Assembly: GCA_905397405.1 (NCBI GenBank)
Contig: CAJPVJ010000247.1
Location: 5,580 to 30,514 of the forward strand
Direction: 5' to 3'
DNA: 24,935 nt
From: Oppiella nova
Taxonomy: Eukaryota; Arthropoda; Arachnida; Sarcoptiformes; Oppiidae
Part shown: piece by piece, positions 10,348-20,898 of the stretch
Numbering within the stretch: position 1 is the stretch's first letter
Layout of the letters: every line of letters begins with the position of its first letter
Translations under genes and position numbers: made by a program
Notes under the pieces: model-generated
Database searches by the model: none
What the model was told of the DNA's origin: nothing
What the model saw: only the letters and a program-made list of their open reading frames with translations

Positions 10348-11907
10348 ATGAGTTCAGTTAATAAGAAAAGATTTCGCGATGTAATTAGGAAAGAGATGCT
10401 TGAATTGAAAACTATTAACAATGTCCAAGACAACATTAAAAGTAGACACAAGGGAAGTATTCATATACCAAACAGATTAAAAGTTGTGCAAAAGACTAAT
10501 GGTATTGATATCAATCATGTATTAAACGACAAATATGTGATCAAAAGTGTCGGAAGTCACCTATATTTGTGCGGACTATCGCTATTCACATCGGGAGATA
10601 AACAGAGATCAAGATTTTATAACCCAATACTCATTTTGATAATCAATTCACTGTTTGTATTTCGTAGCATTTTAACATTTCTTATACCAGAAACGCATAG
10701 TTACTTTCATGTATACCTTGCTGATTATGCTTACATATTGAAAACCCAGAATCATTTCACACCGGCAATAATGGGGTTTGTGAGCATAGCTATATTACAG
10801 CAATTGATTCACATTTACGATTATAGACGAAACAGTCGACCTAGTTACTTGAGTGTGCTTGGTAAATAGATTTATAATTAATACTAATTTAAAAATAATC
10901 TCATAAAATTGAAAGTAATTACTTGCTTTTATTTATAAAAATAGGTGTATTATCTGGTACAAATCCACCAAAATATTTTGGTCTAACAAATGAACTTCAT
11001 ATCAAACATATTCATAAAGTTCTTAAAATGGGACTAAAAGTACCGAAAATTTTATCCTTTTATATATTTGTTCTTGGAGGCTCTATTACATTTATACCCT
11101 TGGTGCCCACTTATAAATGGTTTGAGTTGGTGGTGTTTGGAATTCCCTGGGCCCTATTATCCCTGTTATCGTGGAATTATTCACTTAATTTTTATTATTA
11201 TCAAATTCTGTATTTTTATCTCATATGCTATTATATTAAATGCAAACTCAAATATATAAATAATGAGTTAATTGACAGAGTTAAATACAAATCCCGGCAA
11301 TATTCACATCTATTGAGCATCATCTATAAACTAAATAAAGTTTACAATGAGATAAATGAGTATAATTATAATTATTGGTCTAAATTCACATTCATTAATA
11401 TTTTATTCATGGGGGTTGTAATCAATTTATTCCTATTTGAATCACTATTTAGTAATATGTATTGGTTTGTGAGGTTATTGTTAGGCTATTGTACTGTCGT
11501 ATTATTATTGATACAAATATTCTGCTTTAAAATCAATACAATGGTCTCGAGAAATGCTTTCCACGCATACAAACTATTAAATAACTTATATATTGAGTAC
11601 AATCAGTGGTCGCTATCATTAATGTCAAGAATTAAAGTAATTAATAAAATAATTAAGTTTCTAAAACTTATAACTATTTGTTTTTATTTAGATTTGAATT
11701 TTCATTGAACGTGTGGCAATGAAACAAATTGGATTTTATTGCTGGAAACTATTCATTATTGACGAGTATTTCATTTATCAGGTATATTATCAAAATGTTT
11801 TAAATATTTTTAATTAAATGCTTTTAATAATTTCAATATAGAGTTTGACTATAACTGGAATATATTTTTTGAAAATTGTCGAGATATCTATTTATAAACA
11901 TATATAA
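10348..11907 (+). pseudogene. Gustatory-receptor-like gene C, with a nonsense codon before TM7
   Basis: The four exons are conserved: 10348-10861, 10945-11636, 11692-11781 and 11842-11907, with the same lengths and splice sites as gene B. The second codon of exon 3 is TGA (11695-11697) where every other array gene has TCA (Ser), one base change. Correctly spliced mRNA would end there and lose the conserved pre-TM7 region and TM7 (exons 3-4). If intron 2 (55 bp) is retained, the frame stays open to a stop at 11706-11708, adding an unrelated tail but still without TM7. Everything else reads cleanly, so the lesion is recent, polymorphic or a base-call error. If the codon is Ser in reality, this is a normal 453-residue receptor. 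Confidence 0.75.
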
Positions 11908-12407
11908 TCAAGCAAATTTGTATATTGCGTAAAATAATAATATTATTAAAATTAAATAAAATTTAAATATCTAAATTAAATATTTTACAAAAACAAGTCT
12001 GTTGTTAATGAAATAATAATACAATTTATTAAAAAAATATTTGATGAATTTAATTAACTGTATTAAACACTTTTAAATTATAATATGAATGGAGTCTTAA
12101 ATCTAAATAAATATCAAAATAAGAAAAGCTATTATCTATAACTAGGAATGAAAAAGTGGGTATCCATTAATTGAATGACCCCTCAAATATTATAAATTAT
12201 TAGTAATTTTATATACTCATAGTGGATTCACTTTTAACTTGATAGGCATAACAATCTCTGAATAATAAACTTAAATATTTTATCTAAAAACTACAGTATG
12301 TGTCATATTATTTACTGAAATATGAAATCATTTTGAATTATTAATACTGAATATTTTTATAAAATAAAATAAATTTAATTCACTTGATGAGATATTTACA
12401 ACACAAA
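11908..12407. other. Intergenic region between GR genes C and D
   Basis: The first ~150 bp match the 3' flank of gene B. The rest (about 12065-12407) is not obviously shared with the other units, except for a short gagtcttaaat match near 14664. No ORF or RNA gene is seen. A ccattaattgaatgacccctc stretch near 12163 is faintly reminiscent of transposon ends but has no partner. Confidence 0.4.
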
Positions 12408-12968
12408 ATTATTACTAATAGATTACTTGTAAATCCATAACTTATAACATGATTACGGTACTACTGATTATAAAGTGCTTTTGTACTCGGATTACGGTAA
12501 ATGCATTTATGAATTTAGTTTTATTGAAAAACAAAAGCTATTTACAGTACTACAGAATATTCTGTATTAACAATTCATCATTAAAATGTTAGTAGTTTGA
12601 CAGGTAATTATTGATTTAGATATTAGTTTCCTATCTCTGATAATTAATAGCATTATTTTCAAAATAATAAACACAATTAAATAATATTTTTCTACAAGAA
12701 TATCATTAATCTTATTATCGTCATATTGAGTTAAAAAACAATCTTATATTTAACATTGAAATGTCTATTGAGAAATACGTATTATGACATTTAGCAAAAT
12801 CATCAATAAATTGTTGGGCAATTATATTAAGCATTATAAATTATAATTCAAAATAAAATATTTTTATAGAGTTTTAGACAATCTGTCTGCAATATAAACT
12901 ACTACAGGATAATACAGTTTATTGACAATAAATATTTATAAACAAATATTTATTTTAAATCATAAAAC
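12408..12968 (+). repeat. Duplicated 5' module upstream of GR gene D
   Basis: Third copy of the module also found at 7497-8012 and 9785-10347. Compared with gene C's copy it has small indels around 12720-12745 and 12830-12850. It ends at the ATG of gene D. Confidence 0.8.
12551..12566. promoter_or_regulatory. Conserved 16-bp palindrome upstream of gene D
   Basis: A perfect copy of TACAGAATATTCTGTA, 418 bp before the ATG. Confidence 0.35.
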
Positions 12969-14552
12969 ATGAGTTCAGTTAATAAGAAAAGATTTCGCGA
13001 TATAATTAGGAAAGAGATGCTTGAATTGAAAGTTATTAATAATGTTCAAAACGACGTAAAAAGTAAACACCAGGGCAGTATTCATATACCAAACAGATTG
13101 AAAGTTGTACAAAAGACTAATGGTATTGATGTCAATCATGTATTAAACAACAAATATGTGATCAAAAGTGCCGGAAGTCACCTATATTTGTGCGGACTAT
13201 CGCTATTCAGATCGGGAGACAAACAGAGATCAAGATTTTATAACCCAATACTCATTTTGATAATCAATTCACTGTTTGTATTTCAAAGCATTTTAACATT
13301 GCTTATAGCAGAAACGCACAGTTATTTTCATGTATACCTTGCTGATTATGCTTACATATTGAAAACTCAGTATCATTTAACACCGGCATTAATGGGGTTT
13401 GTGAGCACAGCTATATTACAGCAATTGATTCACATTTACGATTATAGACGCGACAGACGACCTAGTTACTTGAATGTGTTTGGTAAATAACAATAGATTT
13501 ATAATTAAACAAATAGTAATTTTAAAATAATCTAAAATAATTAAAAGTAATCACTTGCTTTTATTTATAAAACAATAGGTGTATTATCTGGTACAAATCC
13601 ACCAAAATATTTTGGTCTAACAAATGAATTTCATATCAAACATATTCATAAAGTTCTTAAAATCGGACTAAAAGTACCGAAAATTGTATCCTTTCATGTA
13701 TATGTTCTTGGAGGCACTATTACATTTATAACCTTGGTGCCCACTTATAAATGGTATGAGTTGGTGGTGTTTGGAATTCCATGGACCATGGTAACCCTGT
13801 TATCGTGGAATTATTCACTTAATTTTTTGTATTATCAAATTCTGCATTTTTATCTCATATGCTATTATATTAAATGCAAACTCAAATATATAAACAATGA
13901 GTTAATTGACAGAATTAAATACAAATCCCGGCAATATTCACATCTATTGAACATCATCTATAAATTAAACAATGTTTACAATGAGATAAATGAGTATAAT
14001 AATAATTATTGGTCTAAATTCATATGTATTAATATTTTATTCATGGGGTTTGTATTTAATTTATTCCTATTTGAATCACTATTTAGTGATATGTATTGGT
14101 TTGTGAGGTTGTTGTTAGGCTATTGTACTATGTTAATATTATTGATACAAATATCTTGTTTAAAAATCAATACAATGGTCTCGAGAAATGCTTTCCACGC
14201 ATACAAACTATTAAATAACTTATATATTGATTACAATCAATGGTCGCTATCATTAATGTCAAGAATTAAAGTAATTTATAAAATTTAGAAATAATTAAGT
14301 TTTGAAAACTTATTACTCTTTGTTTTTATTTAGATTTCAATTTTCATTGAACGTGTGGCTATGAAACAAATTGGATTTTATTGCTGGAAACTATTTATTA
14401 TTGACGAGTATTTCATTTATCAGGTATTTCTTATAATTATTTATAGAAATATTTTAAATTAAATGCTTTTAATAATTTAAATATAGAGTTCGGTTATAAT
14501 TGGAATATATTTCTTGAAAATTGTCGAGATATCCATTTATAAACATATATGA
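12969..14552 (+). CDS. Gustatory-receptor-like 7TM protein, gene D
   Basis: An intact paralog with exons 12969-13482, 13579-14270, 14334-14423 and 14487-14552; 453 residues. Exon lengths (514, 692, 90, 66) equal those of genes B and C. Exon 2 starts at 13579 with VLSGTNPPKYFGLTNEFHIK after the acceptor caatag; there is no ATG in this exon, so it only makes sense as an internal exon. Differences from gene B include CLKINTMVS in place of CFKINTMVS and SSVIIGIYFLKIVEIS in the TM7 exon. The mostly hydrophobic replacements suit a functional receptor. It lies 2621 bp from gene C, start to start, on the same strand. Confidence 0.85.
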
Positions 14553-15278
14553 TCAAGTAAATTTATATATTGCACAAAATAATAAAAATACAAATATTTA
14601 TTTTTAAAATTTTTGATGAATTTCATTAACTGTATTAAATACTTTTAAATTAAAAAATAAATTGAGTCTTAAATATAATAATCTGAGTGAATGAATGAAA
14701 TCTTATTCATAACATGTTGAATAATTATCAGGTACAAATTAATAGCATATAATAATACAGAATTATATAAAATATTTTACAAATACAAATCAATATTTTT
14801 TATAAATTCATTAAATATTACGTTATTTTACAATTATATATTACAATAATAATTACAATAATATTACATTATATTACGTAATTTACAAAATTTATAATAT
14901 TTAATCTCTTTTCGTATGTTTTTAGGTAAGCAATTAAATAATTATAAATATTAATGCCTGTACGTATTATATAAGCTAATTATTGATTTTATTATTATTT
15001 TCCTATAATTTCTAATTAATAACTTTATTTGTTCACTATTATAATGATAATTATAGGTAAATAACATTGAGATAATTAAATAATATTTTCTAAAAGAAAA
15101 AGAATTCATATTTTTAAAAATATATTTATTTTAAACATTTGATATTTTGAATGTAAAATAATACGAATCATGAGAACCTAATAATATATTAGAAAAACTT
15201 TATATTAAATGTTGAATTAACTACTAGACTATTACACTTTTTATTTGCCAATTATTTATTTATATTATACAATAGAAT
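14553..15278. other. Intergenic region before the remnant GR gene E
   Basis: No gene is seen. The first ~90 bp match the 3' flanks of genes B and C. From about 14975 to 15110 there are weak matches to the shared upstream module (attattgatttta, ttttcctata, attaaataatattttc), so the decayed gene E retains a degenerate form of the family promoter region. Confidence 0.45.
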
Positions 15279-15610
15279 ATGAATTCAATTAATAGGAAAA
15301 GGTTTAGAAACGTGATTAGAAAAGAAATACTTAAATAAGTGCTGGCTAAAAATATAAATAAATAACTTTCTGTAATTTTAATTTTAATCCAGATTCTATA
15401 TTTTAATGGATAAACATATCTCAAAGTGAATTGGCTTTTATTGTTGACATCTATTTATTATTAACGAGTATTTTATATTTAAGGTATTTGTATTTTCCAA
15501 TTTTGTGTGTATACATTTATTACTAATTTCAAAATAGTTTATTTATAGTTTTTACTCCTAACTGACACTTTATTTCTTGAAAATTACAGACAAATCTATT
15601 TATGACAATA
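15279..15610 (+). pseudogene. Decayed gustatory-receptor-like remnant, gene E
   Basis: The start of exon 1 survives (MNSINRKRFRNVIRKEILK, stop at 15336-15338). The rest of exon 1 and all of exon 2 are missing. After about 55 bp comes a remnant of exon 3 (about 15393-15483), recognisable from ttggcttttattgttg and attattaacgagtatttta. It is 91 bp instead of 90 and has in-frame stops. After an intron comes an exon 4 remnant (about 15548-15607, ttatttcttgaaaatt and aaatctatttatgacaat). Retention of the intron between exons 3 and 4 shows decay by deletion, not retroposition. Confidence 0.8.
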
Positions 15611-16143
15611 AATATCTTATGTTGATAAAGTAAAGTACCTGCAAAATGTCCTAAAATTATAAACAAATAAATAATACAGGGTAATTTAATTATAGTACTT
15701 TTTGTATATTTATAGTTATGAATAAATTGCCTGTCATACAATACAGTATATTGGTACTTTTCACGGCAATAACTTGGGCACTATGTACTAGTATAGTAAT
15801 TATTTTACATACATAATTAGAAAGTTATTTTTTGTTAGTAATATATTGATTTATGTATTATTTTCCGTACACAATATAGTTAATGGTACTATTTCGATAT
15901 CACAAACGCTATTATACAGTATTTTTCACATCAAAATATAGTTAATAAATTTTAAAAATATATATACCGCTGCTATCAAACATTTGAATATAAGAAATAT
16001 AATATATTTTGATATTTATTCAAGAAATATCATTAATAGTTGTTTGAGTAGACTTGTTGTCTAATTTACCTTAACAATGATTTATCTGATTAACTAAAGT
16101 GTTTATTAAATATTACTATTAATATTTACTCAAAACATAAAAC
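15611..16143. other. Intergenic region upstream of GR gene F
   Basis: AT-rich with no coding signal. Around 15830-15960 it has weak similarity to the upstream module of genes B-D (attgatttatgtatta, ttttccgt, tagttaatggtactatttc). This may be a shared promoter region. Confidence 0.4.
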
Positions 16144-17895
16144 ATGAGTTTAATTACCGGTAATAAGAAAACATTTCGCGATGTGATTAAGAAAGAGATG
16201 TTAGAATTGAAAAGTATTAATCATATTAATAACGATACAACTATTGAGTCTCAAAGTACTATTCAGATACCAAATCGACTAAACCTATTGACAAATTCAA
16301 ATGGTATTGATGTCTCCAATATATTAAGTAATAAATATGTGATCAAAAGTGCCGGAAATCACTTGTATTTGTGCGGACTATCGCTATTCAAATCGGGAGA
16401 CAAACAGAGGTCGCGACTCTATAACCCAATACTCATTTTGGTAATCAATTTATTGGTTGTATTTCGCAGTATTATATCATTCTTTGTACCAGAAATGCAT
16501 GAGCACTATCATGTATACCTTGGTAATTTTATGTATGTCTTAAAAGCCCAAAATCATTTAAATCCAGCAGTAATGGGATTTGCGAGTGCAGCCATATTAC
16601 AGCAATTAATTCATATTTACGACTATAGGAAAAATAAGACACCTAGCTACTTGAAAATATTCTGTATGTATTGTACTAACATTATAGCTAATAGTATAGT
16701 CTATAACACAGATCAATTTGAAAGGTGCCCATAATAGTTTGGCTCAAGTCACATTATGCCCATATTTCAATAAATAATTTAATTCATTACTCAGTTTCAG
16801 GGTCAAACTATTTCAAAATGATCTGTGTTTATTGCAATCCATATTATCATTATTACAATATAAAAATTTATCATCAAATACTTTCTATATGAAAATATCT
16901 AATTCATATTTAATATATTCTAATATAAGGTATTTTATCTGGCACAAATGCTCCCAATGAATTTGGGCTAATAAATGAAAATCATATCAAACATTTTCAT
17001 AAAGTACTTAAATATGGATTAAAAATATCAAAAGGCTTTACTATTTATGTATTGGTACTGGGAACATTTATTGCATTCATTCCTTTGATTGCTACATATA
17101 AATGGTATGAACTAATATTGTTTGGAGTTCCCTGGACCATGATTTTAATAATGTCATGGCATTACACAGCATACTATTTGTACTATCAAATTCTGTACTT
17201 TTATCTCATATGCTATTATATTAAATGCAAACTCAAATACATAAACAATGAGATGTTTGACAGAATTAAATACAAATCGCGACAATATTCGCAAATATTG
17301 AACATAATCTATAGACTCGACTCTGTATACAATGAAATAGATGATTACAATAATAATTATTGGTCTAAATTCACATTCATTAATATATCATTCATAGGAA
17401 TTGTAATCAATTTATTTCTATTTGAATCATTGTTTGGTGATATGTATTGGTTTGTGAGGTTATTGTTAGCGTATGCATCAATTGCATTATTATTAATACA
17501 AATATTTTGCTTTAAAATCAATACAATGGTCTCGAGAAATGCTTTCCACGCATACAAACTATTAAATAACTTATATATTGATTACAATCAGTGGTCGCTA
17601 TCATTAATGTCAAGAATTAAGGTAATTTCTACTATAAAACTTTTATAAACTTATGAGTTTTGTTTTTGTCTAGATTTCAATATTTATTGAACGAATCGCT
17701 AGAAAACAAATTGGATTTTATTGCTGGAAGCTATTTATAATTGATGAATATTTTATTTTTCAGGTATATAAATTTATTATCTACATTTAATTAAACATAA
17801 AATATTATTATTTCATTATCTCATTATAGAGTTTGATTATAAGCGCAATATATTTCCTAAAGATTGTTGAGATATCTATTTATAAACCAATGTAA
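16144..17895 (+). CDS. Gustatory-receptor-like 7TM protein, gene F
   Basis: Exons are 16144-16663, 16930-17621, 17674-17763 and 17830-17895; 455 residues. The N-terminus MSLITGNKKTFRDVIKKEM is two residues longer than in genes B-D. Intron 1 is 266 bp, the longest in the array, and the split codon at the junction is Cys rather than Gly. Exon 2 is 692 bp (ILSGTNAPNEFGLINENHIK...). Exon 3 reads ISIFIERIARKQIGFYCWKL and exon 4 SLIISAIYFLKIVEISIYKP. It forms a subgroup with gene G. In the N-terminal half it differs clearly from genes B-D, whereas the end of exon 2 is almost identical to theirs at the DNA level, which suggests gene conversion. Confidence 0.85.
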
Positions 17896-18460
17896 ACAAA
17901 ATAATTTGGCATTTTCATTATAACTTGTTACAAAATGTTGACGTTACACCATGTTAAAGTTAAAATAAAATCATCAGTTTTCTAGCTCTGTTTTAAAAAT
18001 CATTTTTTTTGTATACAACTTACATATTTTATTATAAATAAATATATGGCATTACTTGACCTTCATTTATTAGTAATATTTTTAGTTAAATAATATTTCA
18101 GTAAATAATATTTAAGATCATTAAAGTTGTTTGACTTATTTTACATCATTAATCATATATTCATAATTTAAAAACTATTATTTATCATTTATAAATATTG
18201 ATTTCAATATTAAAGTCTGACTTTGTAATAATTAATGATATTATTTGTTCAAATCCACAAACAATAAAATAATATTTTTCCATGATTTTATTTTTAGCAT
18301 ATTATTTTAATATATGATTAAACGCTACAATATCTGTCAAATAACTTGACATTTTAAAACCCACAGTCGTATGGCATAGCCCAATAATTTGATTGCATTA
18401 ATAACTTACTGCTTAACTATAAATAAATACAAATATTTATTAAACAAAATATTTACAAAT
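17896..18460. other. Intergenic region between GR genes F and G
   Basis: No gene is seen. From about 18190 to 18290 it resembles the upstream module of the other members (attgatttcaatatta, taataattaatgatattattt, aaataatatttttcca). That is about 170-270 bp before the start of gene G. Confidence 0.4.
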
Positions 18461-20071
18461 ATGAGTGCAATTAATAAGAAAAGGTTTCGCGATGTGATTA
18501 GGAAAGAGATGCTTCAATTGAAAACTATTAATAACATCGCAAACGACACGACAATTAACGCCAAAAGAGATATAAGGGTATCAAAGCAATTGAATTCAAT
18601 TTCAAAGGCTAATGGTATTGATGTCAATCATGTATTGAGCGCAGAATATGTGATCAAAAGTGCCGGAAATCACTTGTATTTGTGCGGACTATCGCTATTC
18701 AAATGGGGAGACAAACAGCGATCACTACTCTATAACCCAATAATCATTTTATTAATCAATTTATTGCTCTTATTTCGTAGTATATTGTCGTTGCTTATAC
18801 CAGAAACACACAAACACATTCATGTATATCTGGGTGATTTTACTTACACATTGAAAGCCCAAAATCATTTAAACCCGGCTATAATTGGATTTTCAGGTTC
18901 AGTCATATTTCAGCAGTTAATTCATATTTGCGATTATAGAAGAGATACACAACCTTGCTACTTGAAAATATTTGGTATGTGGAAACTAATGTCTTTTTAA
19001 AATAGCGTAATTAGTATACCATATTTCTTAATAAGTATTATATCATTAAAAATATAATTAATTTCTAAATTTCTAACATTATAATCAAGGTGTTTTATGT
19101 GGCATAAGTGCTCCGAAAGAATTTGGGCTGACAAATGAGCATCATATTAGACATTTACTGAAAGTACTTCAAATTTGTCTTAATGTTTCAAAATACATTT
19201 ATCTCTATGTAGTAGTAATTGGAGTATTCATTGGATTATTGCCCTTAGTATTCCCTTATAAATTATATGAGTTAATATTGTTTGGAGTTCCCTGGACCAT
19301 CATTTTAATAATGTCATGGTATTACACAATAAACATTTTGTATTACCAAATTCTGTACTTTTATCTCATATGCTATTATATTAAATGCAAACTCAAATAC
19401 ATAAACAATGAGATGCTTAACAGAATTAAATACAAATCCAGACAATATATACAACTATTAAACATAATCTACAAACTCAACTCCGTCTATAATGAAATAT
19501 CCGACTATAATAACAATTATTGGTCTAAATTCACATTCATTAATATTTTATTCATGGGGGTTGTAATTAATTTATTTCTATTTGAATCATTATTTGGTGA
19601 TATGTATTGGTTTTTGAGGTTATTGTTAGCCTATTCTACTGTCTTATTCTTATTGATACAATTATTTTGCTTTAAAATCAATACAATGGTCTCAAGAAAT
19701 GCTTTCCACGCATACAAACTATTAAATAACTTATATATTGAGTACAATCAATGGTCGCTATCATTAATGTCTAGACTTAAGGTATGTATTAAAAATATAA
19801 ATTAATATAGACTATAAAGTTTTATTATTATTATTTAGATTTCAATATTCATTGAACGAATCGCTACAAAACAGATTGGATTTTATTGTTGGAAACTGTT
19901 TATTATTGACGAGTATTTCATATTTCAGGTATAATATAAAAAAGTTGCTATTACAATATTTTAAATTGAATTTCTATTAAAATACTTTTGATCGTTTAAT
20001 TCTAGAGTTTAATTATAACGGCAATATATTTCCTAAAGATTGTTGAGATATCTATTTATAAACACATGTGA
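18461..20071 (+). CDS. Gustatory-receptor-like 7TM protein, gene G
   Basis: Exons are 18461-18974, 19090-19781, 19839-19928 and 20006-20071; 453 residues. I chose the ATG at 18461 (MSAINKKRFRDVIRKEM) because it matches all the paralogs; an in-frame ATG at 18389 would add 24 residues that none of them has. Exon 2 begins VLCGISAPKEFGLTNEHHIR, so the Ser of the array's VLSG is Cys here. Donors are gtatgt at introns 1 and 2. TM7 exon: SLIITAIYFLKIVEISIYKH. It is intact and closest to gene F. Confidence 0.85.
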
Positions 20072-20795
20072 TTTCTATTGTAAAACACATTTTCATTGAA
20101 CTTATTGTCATTACTGTACCAGTATCATTATTTATTATTCATTAGAATTATAATAAAAATTGCTGTTATTAAAATAAAGTATTTTATATTGATAAGTTCT
20201 ATATACAGTATAATATAACAAACTAAACTTATTGTAATGATACAGCAAAAATGAGAAACCAAATTTAAAAATTACTATAAAAATAACGGAAAAATTTTAT
20301 AGTTACCTTTAACATATGTTTTATTTTATAAAAGATCAAATGGTTATTATATTTATTAAATGGTTATTTATATTTATGATCAAATGGTTATTATAAATTT
20401 CAATGGGCTTAAGAAATAATTATCTATTATTTATAAATATTTACTATTCACAATCCAGGTATGACATAATTCATCATGAAATAATGGTAAATGGCTTACT
20501 AGAAACATTCATAAAATATATATTATTATTAAATCAATTAAATAAATAAAAATTGTTATGAATAAAATAACTAAATATAAATCTAATTTCAAGTGCATAT
20601 TCTAACATATACTGTATGTTGTAATAAAATTATATAAAATTAAAAATTTATTATCATAATTTAATGTGAAGTAAAGTAATAAATTTTATGTTATGGTAGT
20701 AGAATTGCAATTTATAGGTAAAGAATAAATACAATTTATTTTATGATATCTTTTTATATATCATAAATATGTAAATGTATAAATACATAATTGTT
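20072..20795. other. AT-rich intergenic region after the GR array
   Basis: No gene is seen. It holds a short direct repeat: gatcaaatggttattata at 20334-20351 and 20378-20395, with a partial copy between them. The strand of transcription changes across this region, from + for the array to - for the next GR gene. Confidence 0.4.
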
Positions 20796-20883
20796 TAGGA
20801 GCCATTCAATAAGTAAATAAGCAAATATTTGACCAAAAAATGACCCACTACCCACCCCGTTCTTGTGCTTATTGAATATCCTC
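20796..20883. repeat. Small foldback element, probably a MITE remnant
   Basis: The left end (taggagccattcaataag) and the right end (cttattgaatatcctc) are imperfect inverted repeats sharing TCAATAAG and flanking purines. The interior has an unusual C-rich stretch, gacccactacccaccccg, in otherwise AT-rich DNA. It lies just beyond the stop codon of the minus-strand GR gene. No target duplication is clear. Confidence 0.4.
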
Positions 20884-20898
20884 TCACTTATTATCAAT

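Noticed and set aside
15529-15741. Minus-strand ORF of 70 codons
   Set aside because: It is antisense to the remnant exon 4 of pseudogene E and has no recognisable features.
17357-17557. Minus-strand ORF of 66 codons
   Set aside because: It is antisense to exon 2 of GR gene F and is explained by conserved coding sequence on the other strand.
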